50,505 nucleotides of DNA from JAGOMX01 sp041738135 (GTDB lineage: Bacteria > Pseudomonadota > Alphaproteobacteria > JAGOMX01). Numbering within the stretch: position 1 is the first letter of the stretch; every line of letters begins with the position of its first letter. The notes beneath the pieces were generated by a model that saw only the letters and a list, made by a program, of their open reading frames with translations, had not been told where the DNA came from and searched no databases. The stretch covers positions 1-50,505 of the forward strand of contig JBGSQK010000061.1 in NCBI GenBank assembly GCA_041738135.1. The letters are read 5' to 3'. Shown here one piece after another: positions 17,297 through 25,773 of the stretch. A program made the translations under genes and the position numbers.

Positions 17297-18862
17297 ATGC
17301 GTTTAATTAATTCCATAGCAACCCTTGGTTTTTACACCATCCTTAGCCGGATCATGGGATTCGTGCGTGATGTGCTCATTGCATCCGTGTTGGGTGCTGG
17401 ACCTGTGGCGGATGCATTTTACGTGGCGTTTAGATTTCCCAACTTCTTCCGCCGATTGTTTGGGGAAGGCGCGTTTAATGCTGCCTTTGTTCCTACGTTC
17501 TCGCAGTATCTGACCAAAGAAGGCGAAGAGCCAGCACGGATTGTGGCGAGCGATATCTTGTCTATGTTAAGCATTGTTTTGCTGGTGCTGGTGATCGTTG
17601 TGGAATTAACGGCGCCCTGGCTCATGCAAGTTATAGCGCCCGGATTTATAGCAACGCCAGAGAGGCTTGAGCTCACCATCGAGTTCACCAGGATTATGTT
17701 TCCTTATGTGTTGTTCGTATGTATAGCAGCTTTGTATACGGGCGTTTTAAATACCATCCACCGATTCGCAGTGGGGGCAGCGGCGCCGATTCTTCTTAAT
17801 ATTCTGATGGTGGTAGCCATGCTATTCTTTGATAACTATTTGAGCACGCCGGGGCATGTTTTATCTTGGTTTGTTATTATCGCCGGAGTAGGGCAGGCCT
17901 ACTGGCTGCATCGATCTTGCGTACAAAATAACTTCTACTTGCCTTTCCACTGGCCCAGTTTAACTCCGCCCGTTAAAAAAGTCATGAAACTGATGGTCCC
18001 TGGAGCGTTTGCAGCGGGTGTGATTCAGCTGAACATTATGGTTGGAATTGTGTTTTTGTCGTTTTTGCCAACCGGAGCCATTTCTTATTTCTTTTATGCG
18101 GATCGACTCAATCAGCTACCTTTGAGCCTAGTTGGAATTGCCATCAGTACAGCGCTTTTGCCAACTCTTGCCAGACACCTTGCCGCAGGTCATAACTTAA
18201 CAGCCCATCATACCCAGAATCGGGCGATGGAGTTTTCCTTGTTTCTTATTTTGCCGGCTTCAGTGGCTTTGCTGGTATTGTCTGAGCCCATGATTCAGGT
18301 TCTGTTTGAGCGCAATCAATTTACCCATGAAAGCACTATCCAGACAGCTCGGATCTTATCGGCTTTTGCGCTGGGGTTGCCGGCTTATGTTCTAGTTAAA
18401 ATATTCTCCACCTCATTTTTTGCCAGGCATGATACCAGGACCCCGTTGGTGGCCGCTGTGTTGGCTGTTATAACCAATCTTGTTTTTAATTTCTTGCTCA
18501 TTGCGCCTTTCGAGCATGTGGGAATTGCGTTGGCCACGTCCATCGCATCATGGGTTAATGCTGGTTGGTTGATCTATCAACTACAAAAACAGCGGTATTT
18601 CATGGCAGATCGCCGCTTGATAGATATGGTGCCCCGGATTGTTGCTGCTACTGCTTTTATGGGGTTGATTTTGGAATCCTGCCGGGTTGAGTTCCAGTCC
18701 TTATTAAATGATGGTGAATTTATCCGGTCCCTGGCTCTGACAGCATTAGTGGCTATTGGATTAGTTGCTTATTTTGCCGCGAGTTTTCTTTTCCGCGCTA
18801 TTCATATGAAAGACCTCCGTTTATATCTGACCAGAAGACCAACAAAAGTTGCCGAACTTTAA
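17297..18862 (+). CDS. murJ: lipid II flippase MurJ, copy 1
   Basis: This MVF/MATE-fold protein has about 14 hydrophobic helices. It flips lipid II across the inner membrane for peptidoglycan synthesis. The N-terminal block SRIMGFVRDVLIASVLG and GEGAFNAAFVPTF are the MurJ signatures. I choose ATG at 17297 (521 residues) because MRLINSIATLGFYTILSR aligns with the start of copy 2. The upstream ATG at 17246 would add 17 hydrophilic residues and has no ribosome site, whereas GAGAAAG precedes 17297. The second murJ begins 81 bases after it. Residues contacting substrate (Arg in the first helix, FRR) are retained. Confidence 0.92.
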   Translation: MRLINSIATLGFYTILSRIMGFVRDVLIASVLGAGPVADAFYVAFRFPNFFRRLFGEGAFNAAFVPTFSQYLTKEGEEPARIVASDILSMLSIVLLVLVIVVELTAPWLMQVIAPGFIATPERLELTIEFTRIMFPYVLFVCIAALYTGVLNTIHRFAVGAAAPILLNILMVVAMLFFDNYLSTPGHVLSWFVIIAGVGQAYWLHRSCVQNNFYLPFHWPSLTPPVKKVMKLMVPGAFAAGVIQLNIMVGIVFLSFLPTGAISYFFYADRLNQLPLSLVGIAISTALLPTLARHLAAGHNLTAHHTQNRAMEFSLFLILPASVALLVLSEPMIQVLFERNQFTHESTIQTARILSAFALGLPAYVLVKIFSTSFFARHDTRTPLVAAVLAVITNLVFNFLLIAPFEHVGIALATSIASWVNAGWLIYQLQKQRYFMADRRLIDMVPRIVAATAFMGLILESCRVEFQSLLNDGEFIRSLALTALVAIGLVAYFAASFLFRAIHMKDLRLYLTRRPTKVAEL

Positions 18863-18943
18863 ATATCTAGCGAAGCAAACAATAGATTTTTCTTTAAAAA
18901 TATCTTATAACTCGTCGTAAGATCCGTAATTATAGGTTTTGCG

Positions 18944-20485
18944 ATGAAGTTATTAAGATCCTTAACGGCTGTGGGCGGGTTTACCTTGGGTAGCCGCATA
19001 CTGGGTTTTTTCCGTGATGTATTGACAGCTTCGTTCTTAGGTACTGGGGCTGCGGCCGATGCTTATGTGGTAGCTGTTAAGTTGCCCAGTCTTCTGAGAC
19101 GGTTACTAGCCGAAGGCGCTTTTAACGCAGCATTCGTGCCCATGTATGCGGGCCTTCTTGCCAAAGAAGGTAAGGAGAACGCCAATAGCTTCGCTGAAGA
19201 AGTCTTGTCGGTTTTTGTTGTTTGTTTGATGGTCATTGTGGTTCTTGTTGAACTAGCCATGCCATGGTTAATTCCAGCATTTGTTCCAGGGTTTTCTGCA
19301 ACTCCAGAAAGAATGGAATTAGCTATTACCTATAGCCGGATCACCTTTCCTTTTATCTTATTTATCTCTTTGACGGCTCTTTATAGCGGCATTTTGAATT
19401 CCTTTGATCGTTTTGCTGCCGCGGCGGCTTCACCCATGGCAGGTAACGTTTTTATTATTGGCTTTGTGATGGGCATGTCCGTTTATATCACAGACTCCGG
19501 TGTGCTCATGGCGGGCGCTATAACTGGCTGTGGTATTGTACAACTTTTGTGGGTATTGGTTCCGGCCTATCGCAACGGCACGGGATTACGTCTTAGTTTT
19601 CCTCGGATGACGCCTCGGGTCAAGCAATTGCTCAAGCGAATGGCACCTGTGGCGCTAGGTTCAGGTGTTCACCAGTTTAATGTGCTCATTGGAACGTTGA
19701 TAGCATCTATCTTGCCGGTGGGCGGAATTTCATATCTGTACTATGCAGAACGTCTTAATCAGCTACCTTTAAGCGTTATAGGAACAGCCATGAGTACGGT
19801 GCTGTTACCCATGTTAGCCAAATGCATTCGTGCCGGTCGGCATGATGAAGCCAAATCCATGCAGAACCAGGGTATTGAGCTCTCCATGTTACTAACTGTA
19901 CCTGCTATGATAGGGCTCGTTATATTGGCAGAACCTTTGGTGAAAATGCTATATGAGCGCGGCGAATTCAATGCGGAAGCAGCACAACAAACATCTTATG
20001 CTTTGATGGCTTATTCCATAGGCTTGCCCGCATACGTTTTGACGAAGATCTTTGACACCAGCTTCTATGCGCAAGAGGATGCCGTGACACCGCTGAAAAT
20101 TGCCGGCGTTGCAGTTCTGGTAGATATCGTTTTAAGTGTTGCTTTGATTGGATCTATGCAACATGTGGGTATCGCATTAGCAACTGCAATCGCGGCTTGG
20201 TTGAATGTATTCCTGCTGGGGTATGTCCTCAATCGCCGTAAGTTCCTTAATGTTACTGAACGATTGACCAAGTTTTCTTTGGGGCTGATTGTGTCAACAG
20301 GAACGACGGCTGTTGTTCTGTCGTATTTAAAACCTCGTGTTATGGATATGGTGGTGGCGGGTGGCACCCAAAGGATCATGGGTGTATCCATGCTTATTGG
20401 CTGCGGACTTATCACCTATGTGGTAACGGCACAAATGCTGGGTATACTCAACTTCAAAGAATTAAAAAGACAGTTCAAAGGATAA
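18944..20485 (+). CDS. murJ: lipid II flippase MurJ, copy 2
   Basis: This 513-residue paralogue of the preceding gene is colinear over its length. It has MKLLRSLTAVGGFTLGSR, RILGFFRDVLTASFLGTGAAADAY, LLRRLLAEGAFNAAFVPMY and the later block LYYAERLNQLPLSVIG shared almost word for word. Both copies keep the motif residues, so both may be active. It lies five bases before trpS and is probably co-transcribed with it. Duplicate flippases could differ in timing or substrate (lipid II versus another undecaprenyl-linked glycan). Confidence 0.92.
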   Translation: MKLLRSLTAVGGFTLGSRILGFFRDVLTASFLGTGAAADAYVVAVKLPSLLRRLLAEGAFNAAFVPMYAGLLAKEGKENANSFAEEVLSVFVVCLMVIVVLVELAMPWLIPAFVPGFSATPERMELAITYSRITFPFILFISLTALYSGILNSFDRFAAAAASPMAGNVFIIGFVMGMSVYITDSGVLMAGAITGCGIVQLLWVLVPAYRNGTGLRLSFPRMTPRVKQLLKRMAPVALGSGVHQFNVLIGTLIASILPVGGISYLYYAERLNQLPLSVIGTAMSTVLLPMLAKCIRAGRHDEAKSMQNQGIELSMLLTVPAMIGLVILAEPLVKMLYERGEFNAEAAQQTSYALMAYSIGLPAYVLTKIFDTSFYAQEDAVTPLKIAGVAVLVDIVLSVALIGSMQHVGIALATAIAAWLNVFLLGYVLNRRKFLNVTERLTKFSLGLIVSTGTTAVVLSYLKPRVMDMVVAGGTQRIMGVSMLIGCGLITYVVTAQMLGILNFKELKRQFKG

Positions 20486-20489
20486 CAAA

Positions 20490-21494
20490 ATGACAGAGCG
20501 CGTATTTTCGGGCATACAACCTACCAATGCATTACACATAGGGAACTATTTAGGTGCGATTCGTAATTGGGTTAAGATGCAAGATCAATACGAGTGTCTT
20601 TTTTGTATCGTGGATATGCATGCCTTAACTAATGCTCCCTCGCCGGATGAAATGAGGGTCAATATTCATGCGGCAGCAGCAGCATATATTGCTTCGGGCT
20701 TAAATCCAGAAACCAACTATATCTTTAATCAGAGCCAGGTTTCCGGACATGCCGAACTAGCTTGGATCTTGAATTGTGTCACGCCTCTTGGATGGCTGAA
20801 TCGGATGACCCAGTTTAAAGATAAGGCTGGCAAGAATAAAGAATTAGCTGTTTTGGGTTTGTATGCTTACCCCGTATTGATGGCGGCTGATATACTTCTT
20901 TATAAAGCCAGCCGAGTTCCAGTGGGAGAAGATCAGAAGCAACATATAGAAATTGCACGCGACATTGCAGGGTCCTTCAATCGCAAATATGATATTGAGT
21001 ATTTCCCCATGCCTGATGTGGAAAATTTTGGCAAGCCAGTACGTGTAATGAGCTTGCGAGATGGCACAAAGAAAATGAGTAAGTCCGATGAGTCCGACTA
21101 CTCACGTATACATTTTACCGATGATGCGGATCTAATCGCTTTGAAAATACGTAAAGCTAAAACAGATCCTCTAGCTATCCCGGGAACAATAGAAGAGTTA
21201 GCGGGACGGCCGGAAGCTGAAAATCTGGTGGATTTATATGCATATTTCACAGACCTTGCACCAGCGCAAGTCTGTCAGCAATATGAGGGCGCCAACTTCT
21301 CCACATTCAAATCAGCCCTCGCCGATGTGGTGATCGCTCACATGACACCCATTACCAAAACCTACAACGAACTGATGACTGACACCGCTCATCTAGATTC
21401 AATCTTAAGCCGCGGCCGTGATTATGCTCGCTCCATATCAGATAAAACCATGGCGGAAGTTTTTGATATTGTGGGTTTGCTTCGAACGAAGTAA
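20490..21494 (+). CDS. trpS: tryptophanyl-tRNA synthetase
   Basis: This 334-residue class I synthetase charges tRNA-Trp in the cytosol. The HIGH-type motif is TNALHIGNYLGA near the start and the KMSKS motif is KKMSKSDESDYSRI. The length and the block VLMAADILLYKASRVPVGEDQKQHIE are standard for bacterial TrpRS. Linkage murJ-trpS is common in alphaproteobacteria. AACGGC/GCCGTT at 21494-21509 forms a small hairpin over the stop codon, without a T run. Confidence 0.97.
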   Translation: MTERVFSGIQPTNALHIGNYLGAIRNWVKMQDQYECLFCIVDMHALTNAPSPDEMRVNIHAAAAAYIASGLNPETNYIFNQSQVSGHAELAWILNCVTPLGWLNRMTQFKDKAGKNKELAVLGLYAYPVLMAADILLYKASRVPVGEDQKQHIEIARDIAGSFNRKYDIEYFPMPDVENFGKPVRVMSLRDGTKKMSKSDESDYSRIHFTDDADLIALKIRKAKTDPLAIPGTIEELAGRPEAENLVDLYAYFTDLAPAQVCQQYEGANFSTFKSALADVVIAHMTPITKTYNELMTDTAHLDSILSRGRDYARSISDKTMAEVFDIVGLLRTK

Positions 21495-21575
21495 ACGGCT
21501 GCTGCCGTTAACCTAAAATAAGTAATCTTCTGATATCTTCAGACTTGGTTACAACATTTTTAGGAAGAACAACAA

Positions 21576-22007
21576 TTGATAAATCCTTATAGATCGTACT
21601 CGAAGAACCAGTTGGATAATGATGCGCCTGGGGATCAAGTGGCGGCTTTGTTTGATAAGGCGGCAGAACATATTTCCAAGGCTGCAAAAGCTATCGCTGA
21701 AAATGATATTCAGGCACGGTTTGATTATTCCCAAAAAACCATGGCTATCATGGAAGGTTTGCTGGCAAGCCTAAATAGGGATACACCGGAACGCGCTGAG
21801 GCTGCTGCCAGCTTGGAGGCTTATTATCGTTCGATGATTATGATGATTGGGCGAGTGAATGTTTATAATGATCCGCAAGTATGCCATTCCCTTGAAAAAG
21901 GGTTTCGCAGTATGGCAGAATTTTGGCGCGACGCAGCCAGGATTTTAGCGGCTCAACAGATTGAGATTGAATCGCATGTTACTCCAACAGCTAATGTAGT
22001 GGCATAG
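21576..22007 (+). CDS. fliS: FliS-like flagellar secretion chaperone
   Basis: This 143-residue all-helical protein starts INPYRSYSKNQLDNDAPGDQ, like the FliS entry '.nayr.n.v.tasp'. The central FDYSQKTMAIMEGLLASLN and the YYRSMIMMIGRVNVYND block match FliS helices. FliS binds the flagellin C-terminus, prevents early polymerisation and delivers it to FlhA. The start is TTG, supported by AGGAAG at 21562-21567 eight bases upstream. No fliC, fliD or other flagellar gene is nearby, so it is either a remote part of a flagellar regulon or a repurposed chaperone. It lies between trpS and kdsB. Confidence 0.72.
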   Translation: MINPYRSYSKNQLDNDAPGDQVAALFDKAAEHISKAAKAIAENDIQARFDYSQKTMAIMEGLLASLNRDTPERAEAAASLEAYYRSMIMMIGRVNVYNDPQVCHSLEKGFRSMAEFWRDAARILAAQQIEIESHVTPTANVVA

Positions 22008-22049
22008 CAAAACTGTTGCATTTTTGTGCAGATTTGCTACTCATTATCT

Positions 22050-22787
22050 ATGAACCCGATAATTTTGATACCGGCGCGGATGGCGTCGCAAAGGCTGAGC
22101 CAAAAGCCGCTGCAAATAATCAATGACGATCCCATGATTGTGCATGTGTGGCGGCGCGCCATAGAGGCAGATATTGGTGAAGTGGTGGTTGCTTGTGATG
22201 ACGAAAGAATTGCTCAAGCCATTCAGGCAAAAGGCGGTCGGGCGATTTTAACAGATCCCGATTTACCTTCTGGCTCGGATCGTATCTGGGCTGCGTTGGA
22301 ACAAGTTGATCCGGCTGCAAAGTATGATGTGGTAATTAATATGCAAGGGGATTTGCCTGATCTAAATCCCAGTTTGCTACAAAAAGTGCTGAAGCCTTTG
22401 CACAATGAGCAGGTGGATATTGGAACGCTGGGTATAGCTTTTGATAACGATGAGGATCGCAATGATCCGAACCAAGTTAAGATCATTCTTTCCAAGGAAG
22501 ACCACAAAACATCAGGACGGGCTCTTTATTTTTCCAGAGCGAACGCGCCATATGGAGCAGCAGAAGCTTTTTATCACATAGGCATTTATGCCTATCGCAG
22601 GCCGGCGCTCGCAAAATTCATATCCCTGCCCGTATCTGGTTTGGAAAAGACAGAAAAATTAGAACAACTGCGTGCGCTTGAAGCTGGTTTGCGCATTGAT
22701 GTGGAATTGGTTGACCAAAAGCCCGTGGGGGTAGATACTCCAGAAGATTTAGAGCGTGCTAGACTCAGTCTGGCCATTAAGTGTTAG
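22050..22787 (+). CDS. kdsB: 3-deoxy-manno-octulosonate cytidylyltransferase (CMP-Kdo synthetase)
   Basis: This 245-residue enzyme activates Kdo with CTP for lipid A/inner core LPS synthesis. The N-terminal IIPARMASQRLSQKPL is the nucleotide-binding loop, and MQGDLPDLNP matches the 'vQGDeP.i.p' metal-binding motif. LYFSRANAPYG and HIGIYAYRRPAL are classic KdsB blocks. The ATG at 22050 is chosen since the next upstream in-frame start (GTG 22026) would add eight residues before the nucleotide-binding strand. The conserved Glu after GD is Leu here, a conservative oddity. It is followed by the amidotransferase-like gene with a 9-base gap. Confidence 0.93.
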   Translation: MNPIILIPARMASQRLSQKPLQIINDDPMIVHVWRRAIEADIGEVVVACDDERIAQAIQAKGGRAILTDPDLPSGSDRIWAALEQVDPAAKYDVVINMQGDLPDLNPSLLQKVLKPLHNEQVDIGTLGIAFDNDEDRNDPNQVKIILSKEDHKTSGRALYFSRANAPYGAAEAFYHIGIYAYRRPALAKFISLPVSGLEKTEKLEQLRALEAGLRIDVELVDQKPVGVDTPEDLERARLSLAIKC

Positions 22788-22796
22788 AGGTATAAA

Positions 22797-23504
22797 ATGA
22801 CCCCAGTAATCGGACTTACATTAGATTGGCGCAAAGAAGGGCATTATTCGAAATACCCCTGGTATGCTTTACGGGAAAATTACTGCGATGCAGTTGCCGA
22901 TTCTGGCGGCATCCCTTTCTTATTGCCCTTTCAAATGGACCATGTGGATTCCTATCTTGACAGAATCAATGGCTTGCTCGTGACCGGCGGCGATTTTGAT
23001 GTGGATCCGACTTTGTATGGTGAAACATGCAAACATGAGCGTGTGATGCCCTTGCAGAATAGAACCCAATTTGAATATGCATTGGTCAAAAAAGCACTGG
23101 AACGAAATATGCCTGTTTTGGGCATTTGTGGCGGACATCAGCTCATAAACGTTGTTTTGGGCGGCAGTCTCATTCAACACATACCAGCTGAATGGAAGGA
23201 TGCTTTGGCTCACGAACAACCTAATCCAAGGCATGAACCGGGACATGAGATCAGTGTCACAGCTGGAACTCTGCTCTATGACATAGTAAAAACAAATAGG
23301 GCTGATGTGAATAGCGCCCATCATCAAGCCATTAAGCAGGTGGGCGAAGGTGTTGTTGTAAACTCATTTGCACCTGACGGAATTATTGAGGGTATCGAGC
23401 ATCCGGGATACAAGTTTTGTTTAGGTGTGCAATGGCATCCGGAATTCATCATATCATCCTTCGATAAAGACATATTTGACGCTTTCGTCCAAGCTGCTGC
23501 CTGA
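22797..23504 (+). CDS. puuD: gamma-glutamyl-gamma-aminobutyrate hydrolase family protein (peptidase C26)
   Basis: This 235-residue class I glutamine-amidotransferase-like enzyme has catalytic Cys111 in GICGGHQLINV and the His214/Glu216 pair in VQWHPEF. The insert NSAHHQAIKQVG is characteristic of the PuuD/C26 subgroup. PuuD hydrolyses gamma-Glu-GABA in putrescine degradation; no other puu gene is present here. Another gamma-glutamyl amide may therefore be the substrate. It is cytosolic and co-oriented between kdsB and the pseudouridine synthase gene, with its stop just one base before the latter's ATG. Confidence 0.85.
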   Translation: MTPVIGLTLDWRKEGHYSKYPWYALRENYCDAVADSGGIPFLLPFQMDHVDSYLDRINGLLVTGGDFDVDPTLYGETCKHERVMPLQNRTQFEYALVKKALERNMPVLGICGGHQLINVVLGGSLIQHIPAEWKDALAHEQPNPRHEPGHEISVTAGTLLYDIVKTNRADVNSAHHQAIKQVGEGVVVNSFAPDGIIEGIEHPGYKFCLGVQWHPEFIISSFDKDIFDAFVQAAA

Positions 23505-23505
23505 A

Positions 23506-24219
23506 ATGTCAGATCAGAAGACAGAAAGAATTGCTAAGGTCATAGCTCGTTCAGGTCTTTGTTCACGTAGGGATGCGGAGCGTTGGATCGAGGATGGACG
23601 TGTCGCAGTTGATGGTGTCGTAATTGAAACCCCAGCCACCTTGGTCGATGAAAAAAACAGAATATTCGTGGATGGCAAGCCTTTGCCGCGTTTGGAAAAA
23701 GTGAGGCTGTGGTGCTATTACAAACCCTCCGGTTTGATGACAACTCATTATGACCCTGAAGGCAGGCCGACGGTTTTTGAAAGCCTGCCTGAGGATTTAC
23801 CACGAGTGATTTCCGTTGGGCGTCTTGACCAACTATCGGAAGGCTTATTGTTGTTGACCAATGACGGTGAGTATGCCCGTAAGTTAGAGCATCCTTCATC
23901 CAAGTTGCTCCGCACTTATCGTGTGCAAGCGTTTGGTGAGTTAAATCCTGATCAACTCAAGTTAATTCGTCAAGGCATAACGATTGATGGTTTTGATTAT
24001 AAACCCATCGACATCAAAGTTCTTTCTTGCAAAGGACAACGTTCATGGTTTCAGATGACGTTGCAAGAAGGTAAAAATCGTGAGATCCGGAATATTATGG
24101 AATATTTTGAGTTGCGAGTTCTTAAACTTATCCGTGAGGAGTATGGGCCGTTTTCTTTGGATAACCTTTATCCTGGAGAGATGTATGAGGTTGCTGATCC
24201 TACCAGGTATTTTTCGTGA
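23506..24219 (+). CDS. rluB: 23S rRNA pseudouridine synthase, RluB/RsuA family
   Basis: This 237-residue protein has an S4 RNA-binding domain (about 5-60, RIAKVIARSGLCSRRDAERWIEDGRV) followed by the synthase domain with catalytic Asp108 in GRLDQLSEGLLLLTNDG. RluB makes Psi2605 in 23S rRNA in E. coli; the RluB versus RluE/RsuA distinction is by overall similarity only. The ATG at 23506 is the natural start. A longer frame from 23425 reads through the end of the preceding gene and would add 27 unrelated residues. It overlaps the convergent anmK 3' end by 20 bases. Confidence 0.88.
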   Translation: MSDQKTERIAKVIARSGLCSRRDAERWIEDGRVAVDGVVIETPATLVDEKNRIFVDGKPLPRLEKVRLWCYYKPSGLMTTHYDPEGRPTVFESLPEDLPRVISVGRLDQLSEGLLLLTNDGEYARKLEHPSSKLLRTYRVQAFGELNPDQLKLIRQGITIDGFDYKPIDIKVLSCKGQRSWFQMTLQEGKNREIRNIMEYFELRVLKLIREEYGPFSLDNLYPGEMYEVADPTRYFS

Positions 24220-25579
24220 CGGGGACATAGACTTTACCTCCTGAAGTAGGTTTTAACACTTTGGTTGTTTGAGGTAGGCTGATCGGAAGTCCTTTGATAC
24301 TCCGTACTGCAAGATAGGCGAAGATCTGTGCTTCCATCGCTTTATTGTTCCATCCTATTTCATTCGCCAATTTAATCTCCACATTTTGGTCCACGTTTTT
24401 CTTCAGTTTAAACTCAAGTTCTCGTTTTATAACCGGATTGTTCCAGCCACCTCCCGCCAGGATCCATTTCTTGGGCGGTGACATTTTGTTTAAATTCAGG
24501 CTGCTAATTATGGAGTCGGCTGTAAATGATTCCAATGTGGCGCAACCATCGCTCAGGCTCAATTGGTCAAGTTCGGGAATTAAATGAAAATCATTAATGT
24601 CCAGGGATTTTGGCGGCTGAGATTTGTAATAGCCTGCGTTCTTGGGAATTGATTTCTCGTAAAGTTTTACAAGTATTTTTGGGTTGGTTTTTCCTCTCAA
24701 GCCATATTTGCCATTATAATCCATGTTCTCCTTAAATTGAGTCCTTTGTTTCACAAATAGGTCCACAAGACTATTGCCTGGGCCCGTGTCATATGCGAGC
24801 AAATCCTTATATTCAGGTCCATTGATAATGGTTATGTTAGCTATTCCGCCACAGTTGACAACGGCCACAGGATAGAGTTTGTCTCTTATGGCCAGGGCTT
24901 GATGATATAGTGGCGCTAAAGGCGCGCCTTGTCCCCCTTGTGCCATATCGTTACTACGGAAATCGTTGATCACCGTAACGCCGGTCTCGTCCGAAAGGGT
25001 TTGACCGTCTCCTACCTGAATTGAAATACCTTTCTGAGGCGCATGAAACAGTGTCTGTCCATGATAGCCAATTACATCAACTTTTTTTTGAGTCAGTTTC
25101 GTATTCATCATGAGCTCCTTAACCACGCGGCTATGGAGATGTGTTGAGTGATCGATCACATCTGCCAAGCTCATTTGTGCAAGGGCGTCCTGTTTTAGGT
25201 ACAAGGCAGCCTTTTCTATGGATTTTTGTGCTTGTTCAGGAGATAAGAATATAATCTCCGTCAAATAATCTTGAAAGAAATGCATAAAGTCAGCCTTGTG
25301 TGCGGCCTCCAGATTACCTTTATGCTGGTGGACTACATATTCAGCAGCTTTGAGGAGTTGATGAAATTCTGGTGCATAGGTGAGCGTATGGTCAGCAATC
25401 TCCTTAATATGGTGTTGTCCGTCGGTTTCAATCATTGCTGCGTCGATGCCATCCATGGAAGTTCCGCTCATAAGCCCAATGCTAATAAGAGAAATTTTAT
25501 GCGCACTTGATATAATGTGTTCACAGCTAAAAAGGAACAAAATGATAAATATCATATTGAAATATTTAGAAAATTTCAT
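24200..25579 (-). CDS. anmK: anhydro-N-acetylmuramic acid kinase with lipoprotein-like N-terminus
   Basis: AnmK phosphorylates 1,6-anhydro-MurNAc to MurNAc-6-phosphate in cell-wall recycling. The family motifs are GLMSGTSMDGIDAA (35-48), YHGQTLFHAP, GDGQTLSDETGVTVINDFRSNDMAQGGQGAPLAP, seen as separate blocks around VNCGGIANIT, and the late LAGGGWNNP. At 459 residues it is about 90 longer than E. coli AnmK (369). The extra length is an N-terminal extension of about 30 residues plus a helical insert at about 85-150. Residues 1-18 are a basic and hydrophobic signal ending LFSC, with a potential lipidated Cys19. AGG sits six bases before this ATG and no cytoplasmic start lies between it and Met37, so the extension appears genuine. 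Export of an ATP-using kinase would be odd. Confidence 0.88.
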   Translation of the reverse strand: MKFSKYFNMIFIILFLFSCEHIISSAHKISLISIGLMSGTSMDGIDAAMIETDGQHHIKEIADHTLTYAPEFHQLLKAAEYVVHQHKGNLEAAHKADFMHFFQDYLTEIIFLSPEQAQKSIEKAALYLKQDALAQMSLADVIDHSTHLHSRVVKELMMNTKLTQKKVDVIGYHGQTLFHAPQKGISIQVGDGQTLSDETGVTVINDFRSNDMAQGGQGAPLAPLYHQALAIRDKLYPVAVVNCGGIANITIINGPEYKDLLAYDTGPGNSLVDLFVKQRTQFKENMDYNGKYGLRGKTNPKILVKLYEKSIPKNAGYYKSQPPKSLDINDFHLIPELDQLSLSDGCATLESFTADSIISSLNLNKMSPPKKWILAGGGWNNPVIKRELEFKLKKNVDQNVEIKLANEIGWNNKAMEAQIFAYLAVRSIKGLPISLPQTTKVLKPTSGGKVYVPVTKNTW

Positions 25580-25773
25580 AAATTACCTAGTTAAAACAGC
25601 TGTCATGGCTGGAATATAAGCATATTACTTCGTACATTTCTATAGGATTCAGTAACTATTTCGTAATATCTTCTTGATAACCTGTAAAGTGACTAGACGT
25701 ATGGTCTACTTGATTATACAATGAATAAAACTAGAAAAAAAGATGGGGCTGGTTTTAAATAGCCAGAAATAGA

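Noticed and set aside
21494..21509. Hairpin AACGGC/GCCGTT after trpS as a terminator
   Set aside because: Six-base stem without a following T run; not enough for an intrinsic terminator.
23425..23505. Extended N-terminus of the pseudouridine synthase from 23425
   Set aside because: Those 27 codons overlap the end of the preceding hydrolase gene in another frame and precede the S4 domain without homology; the ATG at 23506 is the start.
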